A stretch of 64,000 bases of DNA from Lethocerus indicus (taxonomy: Eukaryota > Arthropoda > Insecta > Hemiptera > Belostomatidae). The notes beneath the pieces were generated by a model. It did no database searches, had not been told where the DNA came from, and was given only the letters and a program-made list of their open reading frames with translations. Both the position numbers and the translations under genes were made by a program. Location: contig JACDQD010000001.1 in the NCBI GenBank assembly GCA_019843655.1, forward strand, positions 46,150,443 through 46,214,442, written 5' to 3'. Each line of letters opens with the position of its first letter. Position 1 is the stretch's first letter. Positions 36,751 through 48,897 of this stretch are shown here, piece after piece.

Positions 36751-39154
36751 ATAAATAAATATATGATTTTACGGTTTTTTTTAATTTTATAGCTTAAGAT
36801 TAGAGATAAATACATTTGGAATAGCTATAAATAGTTAATTAACACAAGAAAACATAAAATCCATCCACAGCTCGTAGCAGTCAATTGTTATTTAAATAAA
36901 CTTACCTAATTTACATTATTTAAGTTATTATACAAAGAGCCATTATACTCCGAACCTTTGGGCGAATTTAAAGTATCTTCTAGGAGTCTTAAAAAGTCGG
37001 AATTTAATTGCAATTAATCGTATTTATGCTGTTCCAAACTTAACATACACTACAGCGAATTAATATCAATTATAGCGTTGGCCCCTTTAATGTTCCCTCG
37101 TCACTATTGGCCCCCCTATCCAATTTGAAAATTCAAAAGATATAAATCACCGAAGAATGAAATGTACACATGTAATTACTTAATCTTGAGCACTGGGGGG
37201 TCATTTTTCAAACGAGGAACGTCTGTCAAGTACAGAAGAAGGGAGGAGCTCGCCTCCACCCATCAGCTTCCTATCCCTTTTAGTTCCAGAACCTCCCTAA
37301 AGAAACACATGTATTTATTCCTGTACCGATACACCATTATTTCGAGGAGAAACGAGAGTCAAAAATTAAATAATTGGGTGTAAAATTTTTTTTCTTATTT
37401 GCGTCAAATAAATAAATCCTTAGCAAATCTGAAAAACTCGTATTTAGTAGTTCGGTAGTTCTCATTAGAAACCTCTTAGAGATGAAAAAGACCTTGGTAA
37501 ATTTACTCATGTACCGAAGTACTCCAAATTTAAAGTAGCTTTCAGGACGTCGTTCACAAAATACTCGGAAGAAACTCGCCATAAATATAATTTTAAAAAA
37601 TCCCGTAAAATTCGGCAGAACTAACGGGTTCAAATTTCGAAATGAGAAAAACTCGACCGGCCACCGGTAATCACCGTTAGGAACAACCTAACGGAGCTCC
37701 GGTGTACTCCAGATTTCCCTCCGATAGTTTGTTCCCGAACGACTTCTTCCCGTCCCAAGTGTGGAAAACTCAGAGCCCGATTTCTCACATGGACCAGGGT
37801 CGGGGGCCACGTTATTCAACTACAAATTTCAACCGACTTAACGACTGGAGCTGGCTAAATCCGTGCGGTAGATAATCAAATTTTTTCATTGGAAAATGAT
37901 TCTCAATATTGACGAACGCTTGAATAAAATTAAAAATTGTCAACATTCGAGGGGCAACAAGGTTGTATTGCAACTATAATTCCGCCTTTTACCGGACGGC
38001 TCGTCTCCCGTGAAATTTACGAGTGTCCCCTGAAATTTAACCGCTGTCGGTGAATATAGTCAACAGAAAAAAAGGACAGTTATACAGAGTAAATAATATA
38101 AAGCTGAAGATGTAAAACGGATAATTTTTATTTTTTTAATAACGATTTGGGTGGGGGGGGGTTATAAATCCGCTGTTTGCCGGGAAGCTGGGGCGATAAG
38201 TCACGTTCATCGTGGCTACTAACTGGCCCGCTAAACTCATTACTTTTATTAAATAGAAGTTCCAATTTTTTCATTTTCAATTTCCAATCTTTCAACATCT
38301 TCAAACTAGTGAACATGTAACATCATTGTGCGTGTGTGTGTATGTATATTTATAAGTTAAGGTGTCGAAGAAGTGCGTTAGTACTCTTTGCTCCTAATCG
38401 AGTAGCTGGACTGTAAAGAAATAGAAAAATTGCAGACTAGTTCTTAGCAAGTAGTCTTCTTGATGTCATGAGCAGATTCGGGAAAATTTAACATATGTCA
38501 TATGATAAAAAAGTAGTGGGGAGATATATTCCTTTGGAGAATAATTCCTGACAAAAATTTACAATCGGGTAATATATATTTGAAATTAATTATATAATTT
38601 AATTTTAGATGATCAATAAGCTAAGCGAATTTTCTACTGCCTGACGTATTCGTACAACACTTCCGCTAGGAAATTTTAATTCTTATCGAAGATTTCCAAA
38701 TCGGTTCATAACATGGAAGAATTGTTTTTGTTTTTCACCTATGAAATTCATACTGAAATCCGGTACAGACCTGGGTTCGTGTCGAAATTATTCGTTGGCC
38801 AGTCCAAATTAGGTTTCGGAGGCTTTAAGTCAGTTCTAAGTCCCCAATTTCCTTCCAATTGTAAATCGGCGTGGCGGTCACCCGATACCTATTCCCCGGA
38901 GTGGGCCACTCGAGTACAGGTAACAGCTATCTCCAGATCGATTATAAATGGACCCTACTCGCCCCGGAATTGAATATCCTGCCACGAGTAATTTACAATG
39001 ATCTCATTTCTTTAAGGACAATGTCACTTGAAGGCTATGTTTATACGAATGGTCCTTTTAATTCTAAAATAAGATAGACTTCTAAACCGTGGAGTTCAGA
39101 TCGGAAAAATATTAGGACTATAATGGCGACGCAAAAACTATAATTGTTATACGA

Positions 39155-40035
39155 TAGATTTCGTGTTTTTCTGAACTTGGTCTCGCTGGTTTGGTCTTTT
39201 GCTAGACCGGTTTCGGCCGCTCGCCATCTTCAGTAGCGGTGTTAGTCAATTTGGCACTTTGGATGTTTTCTGCGTCTGTTTGTCGTGGGAATGTATGTGT
39301 CTCGTTGCCTCGTTACCAATTGTACTGTGGTGGTTTTCTGGATGTCGTATATATACGTGTCTTGTTATTGTGTTTTGGGGGATTGCTGTTTGTCTTATTT
39401 GAGTTGGGAGGGACTTTGTTAATCGGCTTAAGTCTGTCGGATTATTGCCCAACTATATATTTGATCACACACCTGGTCATAACTATTGGGTTCTGACTTC
39501 CAAATATATGACAGGAAACCTATCTGGTATTCTGTATTTACGTTCATAAAAGTTATAATATTAATCTTTATCTCTAATTTATATATATCGACAAAAACTT
39601 AATAAAAATAAAAATAAAAAGGTAAGTTATAAGAAAAATGTGCTTAACTGTGAAATGTACTTAACTAAAGTTCGTTTGGAGCACTTCTACAGATAAACTA
39701 GCGCCCCCTGAGTGTGGTGCGGAAATGTACTTAACTAAAGTTAGTTGGGTGCACCGATTAACTAGATTACTGAAAATAAACGTTTTGCAATACATTTTGG
39801 ATCAACAGGAACACTTTTATGATCGTAAATATGCAATCCCTGGTTTGACTTGTACTAGTACAGTGCAGTGACGATGCCTAAGAAACAAAATGCCAAATTG
39901 ACCAACACCGCTACTGAAGATGGCGAGCGGCCGAAACAGGTCTAGCAAAAGACCAAACCAGCGAGAGAAGGCAGAAACACACGAAATCTACGGTATTCCA
40001 AGCCCTCGCAGACCACCAAACAGGTATTCTAAACT
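39155..40035 (+). mobile_element. TIR element, near-complete copy F
   Basis: The left TIR starts TAGATTTCGTG at 39155; the right TIR is its reverse complement (about 39865-39990), ending CACACGAAATCTA. Beyond it lies a right-only extension CGGTATTCCAAGCCCTCGC to CAGGTATTCTAAACT (39991-40035). Between the TIRs are a unique left part (39260-39600), an A/T-rich junction and 1.7 copies of a 70-bp unit (39652-39770). No open frame longer than 85 codons is present, so it is non-autonomous. The longest frame (39239-39496) overlaps a second frame and has no recognisable motif. Confidence 0.8.
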
Positions 40036-40454
40036 ATTATTAAATGAGTATCATTAGCCAGCTAACGTGCGTGATTAACCCTGTATTTTTTTCATTTCCA
40101 ATTCGGCCAATAGTCCGTTCTAACATTTCGCCGCCGTCAGTAACACAACGCCGGGAATACAGTATTTATATTGCAGTGACAACGCCGTCATGACAATGGC
40201 TTTGTGCTTTATCAATCTCCTCCAGTTTTACTCTCCGGCGTTTAACTTTGTTTCACTTACTCGAAATGCGTAAATTATATTTTTATAACGCCATACAGTT
40301 TATAAACAAATAGGGCAAAAACTAAGAGACTAACTAAACTCTGTACCGGAATTATAGGAACTGGACAAAGCTGAAGAAAGATTGTAGTCAAACTATTGTA
40401 AATTGAAGGAAACAAATTTTATTGGCGTTGGGTTCCTCAGAATGAACTGTGAAA

Positions 40455-40592
40455 GTGTTCTTCTGAGTACAGAACAATGAGTTAGATTCCTAGTAAAACG
40501 ATCGATTGCCAAGTACCTTTGAAGAAATAACAGTAGCGAATCTACTTTTTTCTTCCTTAGATGTTTTGACCTCCCTAGACTTGCTACATTTT
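40455..40592 (-). repeat. Dispersed repeat R1, copy 2
   Basis: Reverse-complement partner of 12421-12545. It differs by small indels, among them an extra ~13 bp near 40565-40578 (AGGTCAAAA region on the minus strand) and about 5 bp near 40505. Probably an unclassified transposon. Confidence 0.75.
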
Positions 40593-41073
40593 TGTTTCGG
40601 TGGACGATTATTCTAATAATCAATTAAATAATAATAATAATAAATTCGGAGAACGCCGATTTCAGTTATCATCAGTACCGATGTTCTGCCTTCATATGCG
40701 CAAAGCCAACGAGTCAATAGATAATAACGCCGCTAACAATGGGAAGTTGCCACTTCCTTGTTGCAATACCAGATACCGATATTTGCCGTAGGCGTTTCGT
40801 TTTATCAGGTATACATCATCGCGAAGTACAAGCTCAGGGGAGGAGCTGTATAAACAAAGCCCTCAAAGGGACTACCTGTTGAAAACGGAGTTTGCCCACC
40901 TCATAAGACTCTCGGCAGGGAGTTACCTTTGTTTCGACCACCCTTACTCTGCCGAACAGTCAGACAAATCAATTGTGAAAGGAGCTATCATACGCTACTT
41001 CGTAAATTTACTTACTTATTATACATATATTATAATAATGATACATAAATAAAGGATGGGAGAAAAACTATAT

Positions 41074-42232
41074 TAGATTTCATGTGCTTCTGTCCCCTTT
41101 GCTCGACCGGTTTCGGCCGCTCGCCAACTTCAGTAGCGGTGTTAGTCACTTTGGCACTTCGGATGTTTTTTGGACATCCGCACTGCACTGTCACTTGTAC
41201 TGTGGTGGTTGTCAGACTTAAATCTGTCGGCTTATCTTTAGAACATTTTGACTGGGCCTAAATAGTATGGACTTATTCACACCGCCGGTGGGTACAAATT
41301 CTTTAAATAAAACCATGTTTAATCTTTTATATCGATGTTATGTTCGTTATAGTTGCGGCACCTCCCTTTTGAATTTACCCACTTCTTCCTGGGGAGGCGT
41401 ATTCCTGTTACCAATTGTACTGTGGTGGTTTTCTGGATGTCGTATATATACGTGTCTTGTTATTGTGTTTTTGGGGGATGTTGTTTGTCTTATTTGAGTT
41501 GAGAGGGATTTTGTTAATCGATTTAAGTCTGTCGGATTATTGGTCTAATATATATTTGATCGCACAACTGGTCACAACTATTAGGATCTGACTTCGAAAT
41601 ATATGACAGGAAACCTATCTGGTATTGTGTATTTACGATCATAAAAGCTATAATATTAATCTTTATCTCTAATTTATATATATCGACAAAAACATAATAA
41701 AGATAAAAATAAAAAGGTGTTATAAGAAAAATGTGCTTAACTGTGAAATGTACTTAACTAAAGTTCGTTGGGAGCACTTGTACCGATAAACTAGCGCCCC
41801 CCTGAGTGTACTGCAGAAATATACTTACCTAAAGTTCGTTGGGTGCACTTGTACCGATAAACTAGCGCCCCTTGAGGGTGGTGCGGAAATGTAATTAATT
41901 AAAGTTCGTTGGGTGCACTTGCACCGATTAACTTATTACTAAAAATAAATGTTTGCAATACATTATGGATCAATAAAAAAACTTCGTAAATCGCGATCGT
42001 ACATATACAATACCATATAGGTTTTATTTGTACTAGTACAAGTGACAGTGACAGTGCAGTGAGAATACCCAAAAAACATCCAAAGTGCCAAAGTGACTAA
42101 CACCGCTACTGAAGATGGCGAGCAGCCGAAACCGGTTTAGCAAAAGACCAAACCACGGGGGAAACTGAAACACACGAAATCTTGAAATCTTAGGTATTCC
42201 AACCCCTCGCAGACCGCAAAACAGGTATTTTA
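41074..42232 (+). mobile_element. TIR element, near-complete copy G
   Basis: Same plan as copy F: left TIR from 41074 (TTAGATTTCATGTG), right TIR about 42055-42182, and a right-only extension up to ACAGGTATTTTA at 42232. Relative to F it carries an extra segment at about 41209-41417 (shared with copy E) and one more internal unit. There is no transposase. The left TIR lost about 10 bp within the conserved CTCGCTGGTTTGGTC stretch. Confidence 0.8.
41745..41938 (+). repeat. Internal 70-71-bp tandem repeat of the TIR element (copy G)
   Basis: Units start GAAAT at 41745, 41816 and 41886 (periods 71 and 70). Each has ACTAAAGTTCGTTGGG, GCACTTGTACCGATAAAC and CTAGCGCCCC. The third is partial. Copy F has 1.7 units at 39652-39770, and copy A has about one in reverse. 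Confidence 0.8.
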
Positions 42233-43439
42233 AAAAAATATAGTTTCAAACAATTGTAACAATATGTCTGTTCGATTCTGGACATTTTTTGAGGGGATAA
42301 GTGGATAATTTTTTATTTACTTAATGCTCTCGTCCCGGTGCGAAGGTCGGAATTACTTCATTTCTTCATCATCGTGGGCTCATTTTTTCCCATTCCCTCT
42401 TAAACTTTTCACGCGTCTTCTCGTTTCGCAATCGGAAAGCGACGCAGGTTTCCAGTCGTTAGGTACTATTATTTTTTGTCATATTATTTTTGTACAATCA
42501 ACCGAAGAGCATTTGGGAAGCATTTTACGCAATCGTGCGGACATAACCATTAAAAGCCGGCGGAACTATTGTTCGTTTCGGTGGGGGAATTTTTATTATT
42601 CGCACAAAATAAAATCGATAGCTAATCGGGGCGCGGGCGGCGGAGCGAGATCTGGTAACAAGTTCCCGCGGGCCCCATACTCGACCCCTAATTTGCATTT
42701 CTCAGGGCGATCCCATCCGCTTTATATCTGCCCGACAGAGGTGAGGCCTGGTTAGCCTCCTCCGGCGCTTCCAAACGCTTAGCATCGATTGAAATTCGGA
42801 GCCCGGTTTCGTGGTGCGGTGAGGCGAACCTTACGTGAAATGGCCGACTGAGGAAGCCGGGATCGCTCCGGCGTACCCGCCTGTGGGTCCAACGACCCCG
42901 CGGTTCACATTAATTGCACCCTACGCCGGCAACAATTAGAAACCGGCTAATACCTGTTCCAACTACTAAGACATTGACGTTAAATCGCTTAGAACTTCCC
43001 TGTCATCGGGCTTAGTCAGTGTGCAGTGTTCCTTCTATGGAATTCGTTATTAATATTCGAAATAGCCTCCTTGTGTCTGAACCAGGGTGGCCGCTAAGAA
43101 AGTACAGTTGTACATTCATTCATTTTGCAAAAATTTTACAGGATGCAACGTGGATCCTTTGCAAACAAAACTACAGATATAAGGTCATACGGGATGGCCT
43201 TTATCACTCACTACAAAGAGTGAATACTGGGTCAATTAATGCAAGTTTCGTCTGATTCTTTCATAATTCATAACATTATCATTATTACTGTTATTAAATT
43301 AATCGTATATTTGTCTTCAATTTCATTCCCATCAGTCAAGGCATTACATGTTCGACTGGATTTTGCAAAAACGAGCGTTTATTTCGAAAAAAGTAAATTA
43401 GTCAATATTATCGCTTGCGCAGTTTAATCGCCCTGTTGG
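42233..43439. other. Unassigned intergenic DNA
   Basis: A 143-codon frame at 42324-42755 (+) has mixed composition and no recognisable domain. No other feature is supported. Confidence 0.45.
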
Positions 43440-44310
43440 TACGGATAAAGTAGCAACATATTTTGAAATACAACAGCGCTTTATTTCGGTGACCCATGGA
43501 CCTAGTGAAATAGAAGGTGAGCAATACTTATCGGACTGAGGTTGACTAACGAGATTAAAAAGGAGGCCTTTAAATTAAAAAGGAGGTTGAGAAGCCTGTC
43601 GAAGTTTAGATTGGATAACTGGAACTGGCCTGTCCTAATCACAACACAGATAGTCTATAAAAAACTTGGTATCGAGTTCGCTAATTTGGATTTTTTCTTC
43701 GGCATTTGTATTAGACAATTTAAGGTCCATCCCCAGGAGGTCCAGTCCCACAAGGGTTCGGAACATTCTCGTCACAGCCAGCTTATTTCCTCTTTCACTA
43801 TTATTGGTTCAATTATAAATTATTTTTTTACAGCCGCCCTGCGGCAAATCGCTCGTAAGAGCCCTTCACTTTGATCCGAGCCAATTTGGACTGCTGAAAA
43901 AATTTTCGTAAAATTAGGGAGGAGAATATCGAGAGGGACAGGGCTTGAGTGTATACGACACTGGTTTTTCATTCCAATTTACCTTATGGGGGTTTCCCGA
44001 AACCCCACAGAGTGCTCGAGTTATTCAAGTTTTTGACGTCAGACAGTACTCTCGGTATTTCTATCATGTAGGACAACCTAAAGAGGCATTAAATAAATAT
44101 CCGAACAAAGATCGTAATCCCAAAGAGCGTTCGGGCCCTAAGGTGATTGTTCTCGATTTTTTAATATTGCGACTCCAGATTGTGGTAAATAGCTCGAGCA
44201 AAATGTGGTCCGCAATTTCTCGTATATCGTGGCAAGGTTCAGGGGCCTATATATACTTATTAGTCTTCTTTTGTACACTCAGCAAAATAAATTATTTTGT
44301 AAATCCGTGA
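43440..44310 (+). pseudogene. Possible decayed retroelement gag-like region
   Basis: Two open frames, 43542-43874 (110 codons) and 43945-44310 (121 codons), follow each other on the plus strand. The first has a basic start and a stretch QFKVHPQEVQSHKGSEHSRHSQ-like (22 residues, ending near 43780) that could be a zinc knuckle with cysteines mutated. The second has FTLWGFPETPQ, vaguely like the LRGFPxxTP segment of LINE ORF1. Neither resemblance is strong. They may also be chance frames in AT-rich sequence. Confidence 0.2.
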
Positions 44311-44632
44311 AGAGAATATAAAACGCAATTAACTAGAAATTGCCCCTGAAAAGTTTATAATCGCGTTCGGTGTGCCTGACATCAAATTATCTCAACAAAA
44401 CATGTTTGGATTATGTACAGCAATCCAAATTACAATATTAATGGCTTAACATTAAATATTAACGCTGCGGTTATTTTTTAACGGGCATTTGAATGGAATA
44501 AGGTTTCTTCGGCGTTATTGGTAGCATACCTTTATTTGCAGTAGCAGAAATTTAATGGGACCAATTGTTCTTTAGTCAGTCGTGGCTTAAAATCGAGTAT
44601 CCAGGTTATGACTACCGCTTGAAATCATTTCA

Positions 44633-44687
<55 letters not shown>
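44633..44687 (+). repeat. Poly(G) run of 55 bases
   Basis: Uninterrupted G from 44633 to 44687. Flanking sequence is ordinary. Such a run could form G-quadruplexes, but a sequencing or assembly artefact is possible. Confidence 0.9.
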
Positions 44688-44688
<1 letters not shown>

Positions 44689-44837
44689 GCGATCTCCCGA
44701 TTGGGGCGGGGTTAAATAAGTAGAAAAATGAAGTTGAAGGGAGGGCAATGTAAGTTGGGAAAAAAAGTCCGCGACTCGGAAATCGCATTATACCCGGGGG
44801 AGGACTAACGAGCCATTCCGGATGTGGGCTCAGAGCA

Positions 44838-44873
44838 CACACGCGCACGCACGCGCACACCACACACACACTA
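44838..44873 (+). repeat. Impure (CA)n/(CG) microsatellite
   Basis: CACACACGCGCACGCACGCG then CACACCACACACACAC. Confidence 0.85.
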
Positions 44874-46107
44874 TCAACCCGCCTTCTTATCATGCTCTCC
44901 CTGTTGGTAGTGCGGGGGTTATTTGCCTCCTGCAAAGGTCCCCTAAAGTTCCCACGACCACAGCAATTCTTAGCAAAAATCCTCTACGAGAGTATTTAGA
45001 GAATCTAATTATACGACGATAATTTAATTTATTAATTGAGATTGGGAGGAATGGTTTCGGCACAATCGACAATATCGAAAAACAGCCAATTTTTTTTAAT
45101 GCGCGCGAAAGGCGGACTGAAAATCTTCATTCGATGTGTGAACTCGAGACACTAAGAAATTAGGTTTAATGAGAGGTGAAAGACTACGACGCGCCAAATA
45201 GACTAGAATGAATCCAGATATAAAAAAAGGAAAACCCTCGTTTATTTGGTATTAGATCCGAATTCGTTTATTCCTGCCTCGTGACCAAATTAAGTTATAT
45301 GATATTCATACATACATACATTTATATACATACTTATTTATTTATATTTAATTTGATGAAACAAACTAAACAGGAGTTGGTGGACGCTCAAGATTCGAAA
45401 TAAAAGCTCTGGGAATAAACACGGCGATACAAGGAAGGCATCTACGTCGTGGAAAAAATGGAAGGATGAAAGGACGCCTTTTGAGACACTAGGAGGAATC
45501 CCTTCATAGAAATGAAGTGAAGAGGACCAAAGGGGAAATAGAAATGAAAAAACATAAATAAACGCTTATTTCTTTTCAAAGCGTATCGGTTTCTCTTTCC
45601 ATTAAAACACTCAATAATGGAGTGGGCGCAGAACAACATCAAAAAGTTTGTTCGGCTTTTGTCGGCACCGAGACGGGGTCCTAAAACCAATTAGTAATTG
45701 GCGGGGGAGAAACGCCGCCTAGAAATAATTAATACAGCCTTGTACCGCTTAAGAAAAAATTCGAGGAGGCGAAATTTTCATTTCTATTATTTTCCGCAGG
45801 GCTTACCTAAAGTACATTCGGCCGAGGGTACAAGGACGTCAGGTGAACCGGTTACCTCGCGAGGATCATCGTAAAGTTCAAGTAAAGAAAGCGTGAAACA
45901 CAGCTGGCAAAAATGTTCTGAAATTCAGACCTATTTCGAGCGAACAAAATAGTTTTCGCTTCTCAATTCTTTTCGTCAGTATAGAATATAAAGGCATTTT
46001 ATAACCATGGTACAACAATCGCATATAAAATGCATATATGCCGTTTTAGCAAGAGTAGTCAAGAGTTTGGATCATTTATAATTTCCCATTTTTTGTATAC
46101 TTTCTGC

Positions 46108-46111
<4 letters not shown>

Positions 46112-46155
<44 letters not shown>
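46112..46155 (+). repeat. (TA)n microsatellite
   Basis: About 22 TA units, about 220 bp before the piggyBac-like element. Confidence 0.95.
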
Positions 46156-46158
<3 letters not shown>

Positions 46159-46376
46159 AGACCACGCTTTTTGGTTACTTATAGACAATGAGAAGCTCTA
46201 TGTTTTCCTTATCTGTAGATTCTAAATACCGCAATGAAATAACACATTCCTCAATAAATGTGTAAAAATAAAATGACACTAGATTTTAAATAGAGTTTTC
46301 TGACAATTTTCAAAAATGAAATCAATTTCTAAATGTTCAGTTCATAAACAAAACGAATAACATCTTTCAAATATAA

Positions 46377-46667
46377 CACGTTCAAGCCGGGGCATTTTTT
46401 CGAAGTCCGTATGGTCGGCGGGCTCGAGATTATCAGTTGTTTATTCGCCTGGCGGCGTTTGTTTGTTTCACTATTCTTCTGTTGTTAGTGGCTTGAGTCA
46501 GAAGTCTAGTTGCATGAAATTGTTATACAGTACTTATAAAACTTTATTTACGAATTGTGAAGTATATTAACAAATAAAATATACTAGGTGTGCACCACCA
46601 GTGGTTCACGCCGTCAGATGAAAGCAATGCCTGTGAACCACCGGTGGTTCACGCCGGGTTGAACGTG
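46377..46667. mobile_element. piggyBac-like non-autonomous element (MITE)
   Basis: The left end CACGTTCAAGCCGG (46377-46390) is the inverse of the right end CCGGGTTGAACGTG (46654-46667), 13 of 14 bases matching. The right end is followed by TTAA (46668-46671) and the left preceded by ATAA (46373-46376). This fits the TTAA target duplication of piggyBac transposons, with one mutation. The 291-bp element has no coding capacity. Near its right end are two copies of a sub-terminal motif, one a perfect 20-bp palindrome at 46633-46652. Confidence 0.6.
46633..46652. repeat. Perfect 20-bp palindrome
   Basis: GTGAACCACCGGTGGTTCAC equals its own reverse complement. A 1-2-mismatch copy lies 42 bp upstream (46590-46609). 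Both lie in the right sub-terminal region of the piggyBac-like element, so they may be transposase binding sites. Confidence 0.85.
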
Positions 46668-47554
46668 TTAAATTACAAACAGAACCTAACGAATCGATTT
46701 AATTTTTTTTCTATACTTAATAACTCAATGGTATCGATCGGAGCCTTAATTTTTAAAATAATTTCACTGCTAAATTAAATTCCAAATGTGGATCGATAGG
46801 GTCCTTACTGTACGAGGAAACTAAAAACTTAATTTTCGTTCGAGTGATGATATTCCAATTCTCAAACTCCCCCAGCCCCCCATATAATAAACTAAAATTG
46901 TTCCACGATAAATGTTTCCGATATGCCATCACTTTATTAATCGTTTCATTCTCCCCCGAGCGTTTCATTGAGACACGACTCGTCCTCTCTCTCTGTAGGC
47001 AAACGAAAAGTAAATGTCCGTCGGTGTAATTGAGCGTTGGGGTCGTACCCGCCGAATGGGCGCATCCGAGGGCGGCCACTTTTCCGAAAATAGAATTCCG
47101 GTCGTTCCGATTCTGGCTGACTGCTCGATGAAAGTTCGGCCTCGTAAAAACCGACCGGCAATAAAATATTGTCTAGGAAACGAAATTAAAAAAAACCGTC
47201 ATTCGATGCTCCCCGCACTGAGGGAACGACCTTCTGCAACGCGGTAATCCCGTATACCTTTACCCTACGGCTCCTGTATTTTTATTTGCCGTCCGGCCGC
47301 GGCCACCGTAATAGTCAAATTCAACTTTTCGACATCGCCGCATATTTGTCGGTGGGGAATAAACGAGCGGACGTTGCCCAAGTGATTAAACTTTTCCCGG
47401 GCCGATTCCAGAGTGCCGCACCTCCAGAATAATTAAGAATTCCCCGATTCCCGAGAAATACTCGAAATGCTCAAATAGTAGTATAACATTTCCTGAAAAT
47501 GGAAGGATGAACGTTTCTTTTGTGACAGTGGAAAGTATTTTAAATTTAAGATTT

Positions 47555-48078
47555 TGCAATTACACAATAACGCGAGATCATTTTACTTTCATATAAAATC
47601 CGCATACTTAAGCGAAAACTTAAGCCGTAAATTAGGATTTATTGAGGTCATTATTAAAACGGACATCAAAATTGACCCCAGCCAAAAACTCACAATATAC
47701 AAAATCGTATCGAAACCGACTCGGGCATGGAAGTATGGGGACATCAGACATCGCTCGCGTCCGGAGATTTACGATCGTATGTTTCAAATCACACCAATCA
47801 CCAAAACCTCAACATACCGAATTTATAACAATCCCGGTTCCTGAAGTTTAATTTCCGTCTCACTCCACGTCCTAATTCACTCGTCGAAGCCCTCTCCTCC
47901 GTTACCCAAACCTTATCACCCTGGCTTAAACGCCACCGGCCTAGAGACTTCTGTAGTCCGGATACACTTCAAAACTACCGTCTTTATCGAGACAAACAAG
48001 CGATATATAAAAATAAACTTTCTTGGATTTGTTTTCTTCGATTCTTCGTTTGATTGTACAATAAATAAAAAAGCGGGA
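47555..48078 (+). mobile_element. Jockey-clade LINE, 3' fragment with tail
   Basis: Plus-strand frames give SRKLGFIEVIIKTDIKID, then SQKLTIYKIVSKPT, matching the RT C-terminal pattern of the copy at 1047-1740 (LLKRTSKLTLSNKLTMYKAILKP). Later sequence with CACGTCCTAATTCACTCGTC and GGCTTAAACGCCACCGGCC matches the 1.2-kb and 58.7-kb copies. The 3' end is TGATTGTACAATAAATAAAAAA at about 48051-48072. It is frameshifted and has stop codons. Confidence 0.75.
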
Positions 48079-48897
48079 TATAATAAAGGGTTTTTACGAG
48101 GGGTAATTAATTAAATAATCCTACAACAGAAAAAAAAGTGCCGCCAGAAATTTACTCCCAGGAACGGATTTCTATACAGGTTGTTCGGGAGGCTGTGGAA
48201 TAAAACAGACAAATAATATCCCGGTCGATTCTTCCCTGGGCGGCGGCACACACACTTGCCTTATAGAAATTCCGTTTCCTGGATATGAAGAATCGCGATT
48301 TCGTTTAAATTGAATCCGAGCGGGAGATCCCGCACGATCCGGTCCGGGATTGGTAGGAGTTCATGCATTAATGCATTTTATGCGGGTCACCCCCGTATCG
48401 GATCGGCCCCACTCCAAAGGGTGACCGGGGGCGGGCGCTTGTGACTCCCGCCCCTATTTATGCCCCGATTTGAATTCGCAATCAGTCCATTCTCTAGTGA
48501 TTTCGGACAGAACCGGATCCCGCTCAAAACCCCGACCCTATCTCATCCCGGATTATTCCCCATTGCGCCCATCTATACCGACCCTAATTGAAGTAAAAGC
48601 TTAAACCGATATAATCCGATATAATGTTCCTATACTAATATGTACATAAATGTTGCTCATAGATTAGTAAACATTGCCTTCTAAGAAATAGAAAGCCAGA
48701 AATGGAAATGGAGGATTAAATTCAAAAATAGAACTTTACATTTACTCTGAGAAGAGTTAATTGTTCTACGAATTTTTAACTCTGAACAAACTTTCTATTG
48801 AAATTGCGACTGCACTCTGAAAGAAATCCAAACACGAAACTTACACTTACAGAAAAGAAAAGGCGATCAAATTATTTACAACTGTATTTTAAAAACT

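Larger units (their letters stand above)
32288..39154. other. Unassigned intergenic DNA
   Basis: Contains the CT tract at 32551, the (TA)n at 33248, the GC hairpin at 34938 and repeat R2 at 36645. A 147-codon frame at 34792-35235 (+) has no motif and is opposed by minus-strand frames. Confidence 0.5.

Noticed and set aside
44630..44935. 101-codon minus-strand frame
   Set aside because: It ends in a long poly-Pro stretch translated from the poly(G) run.
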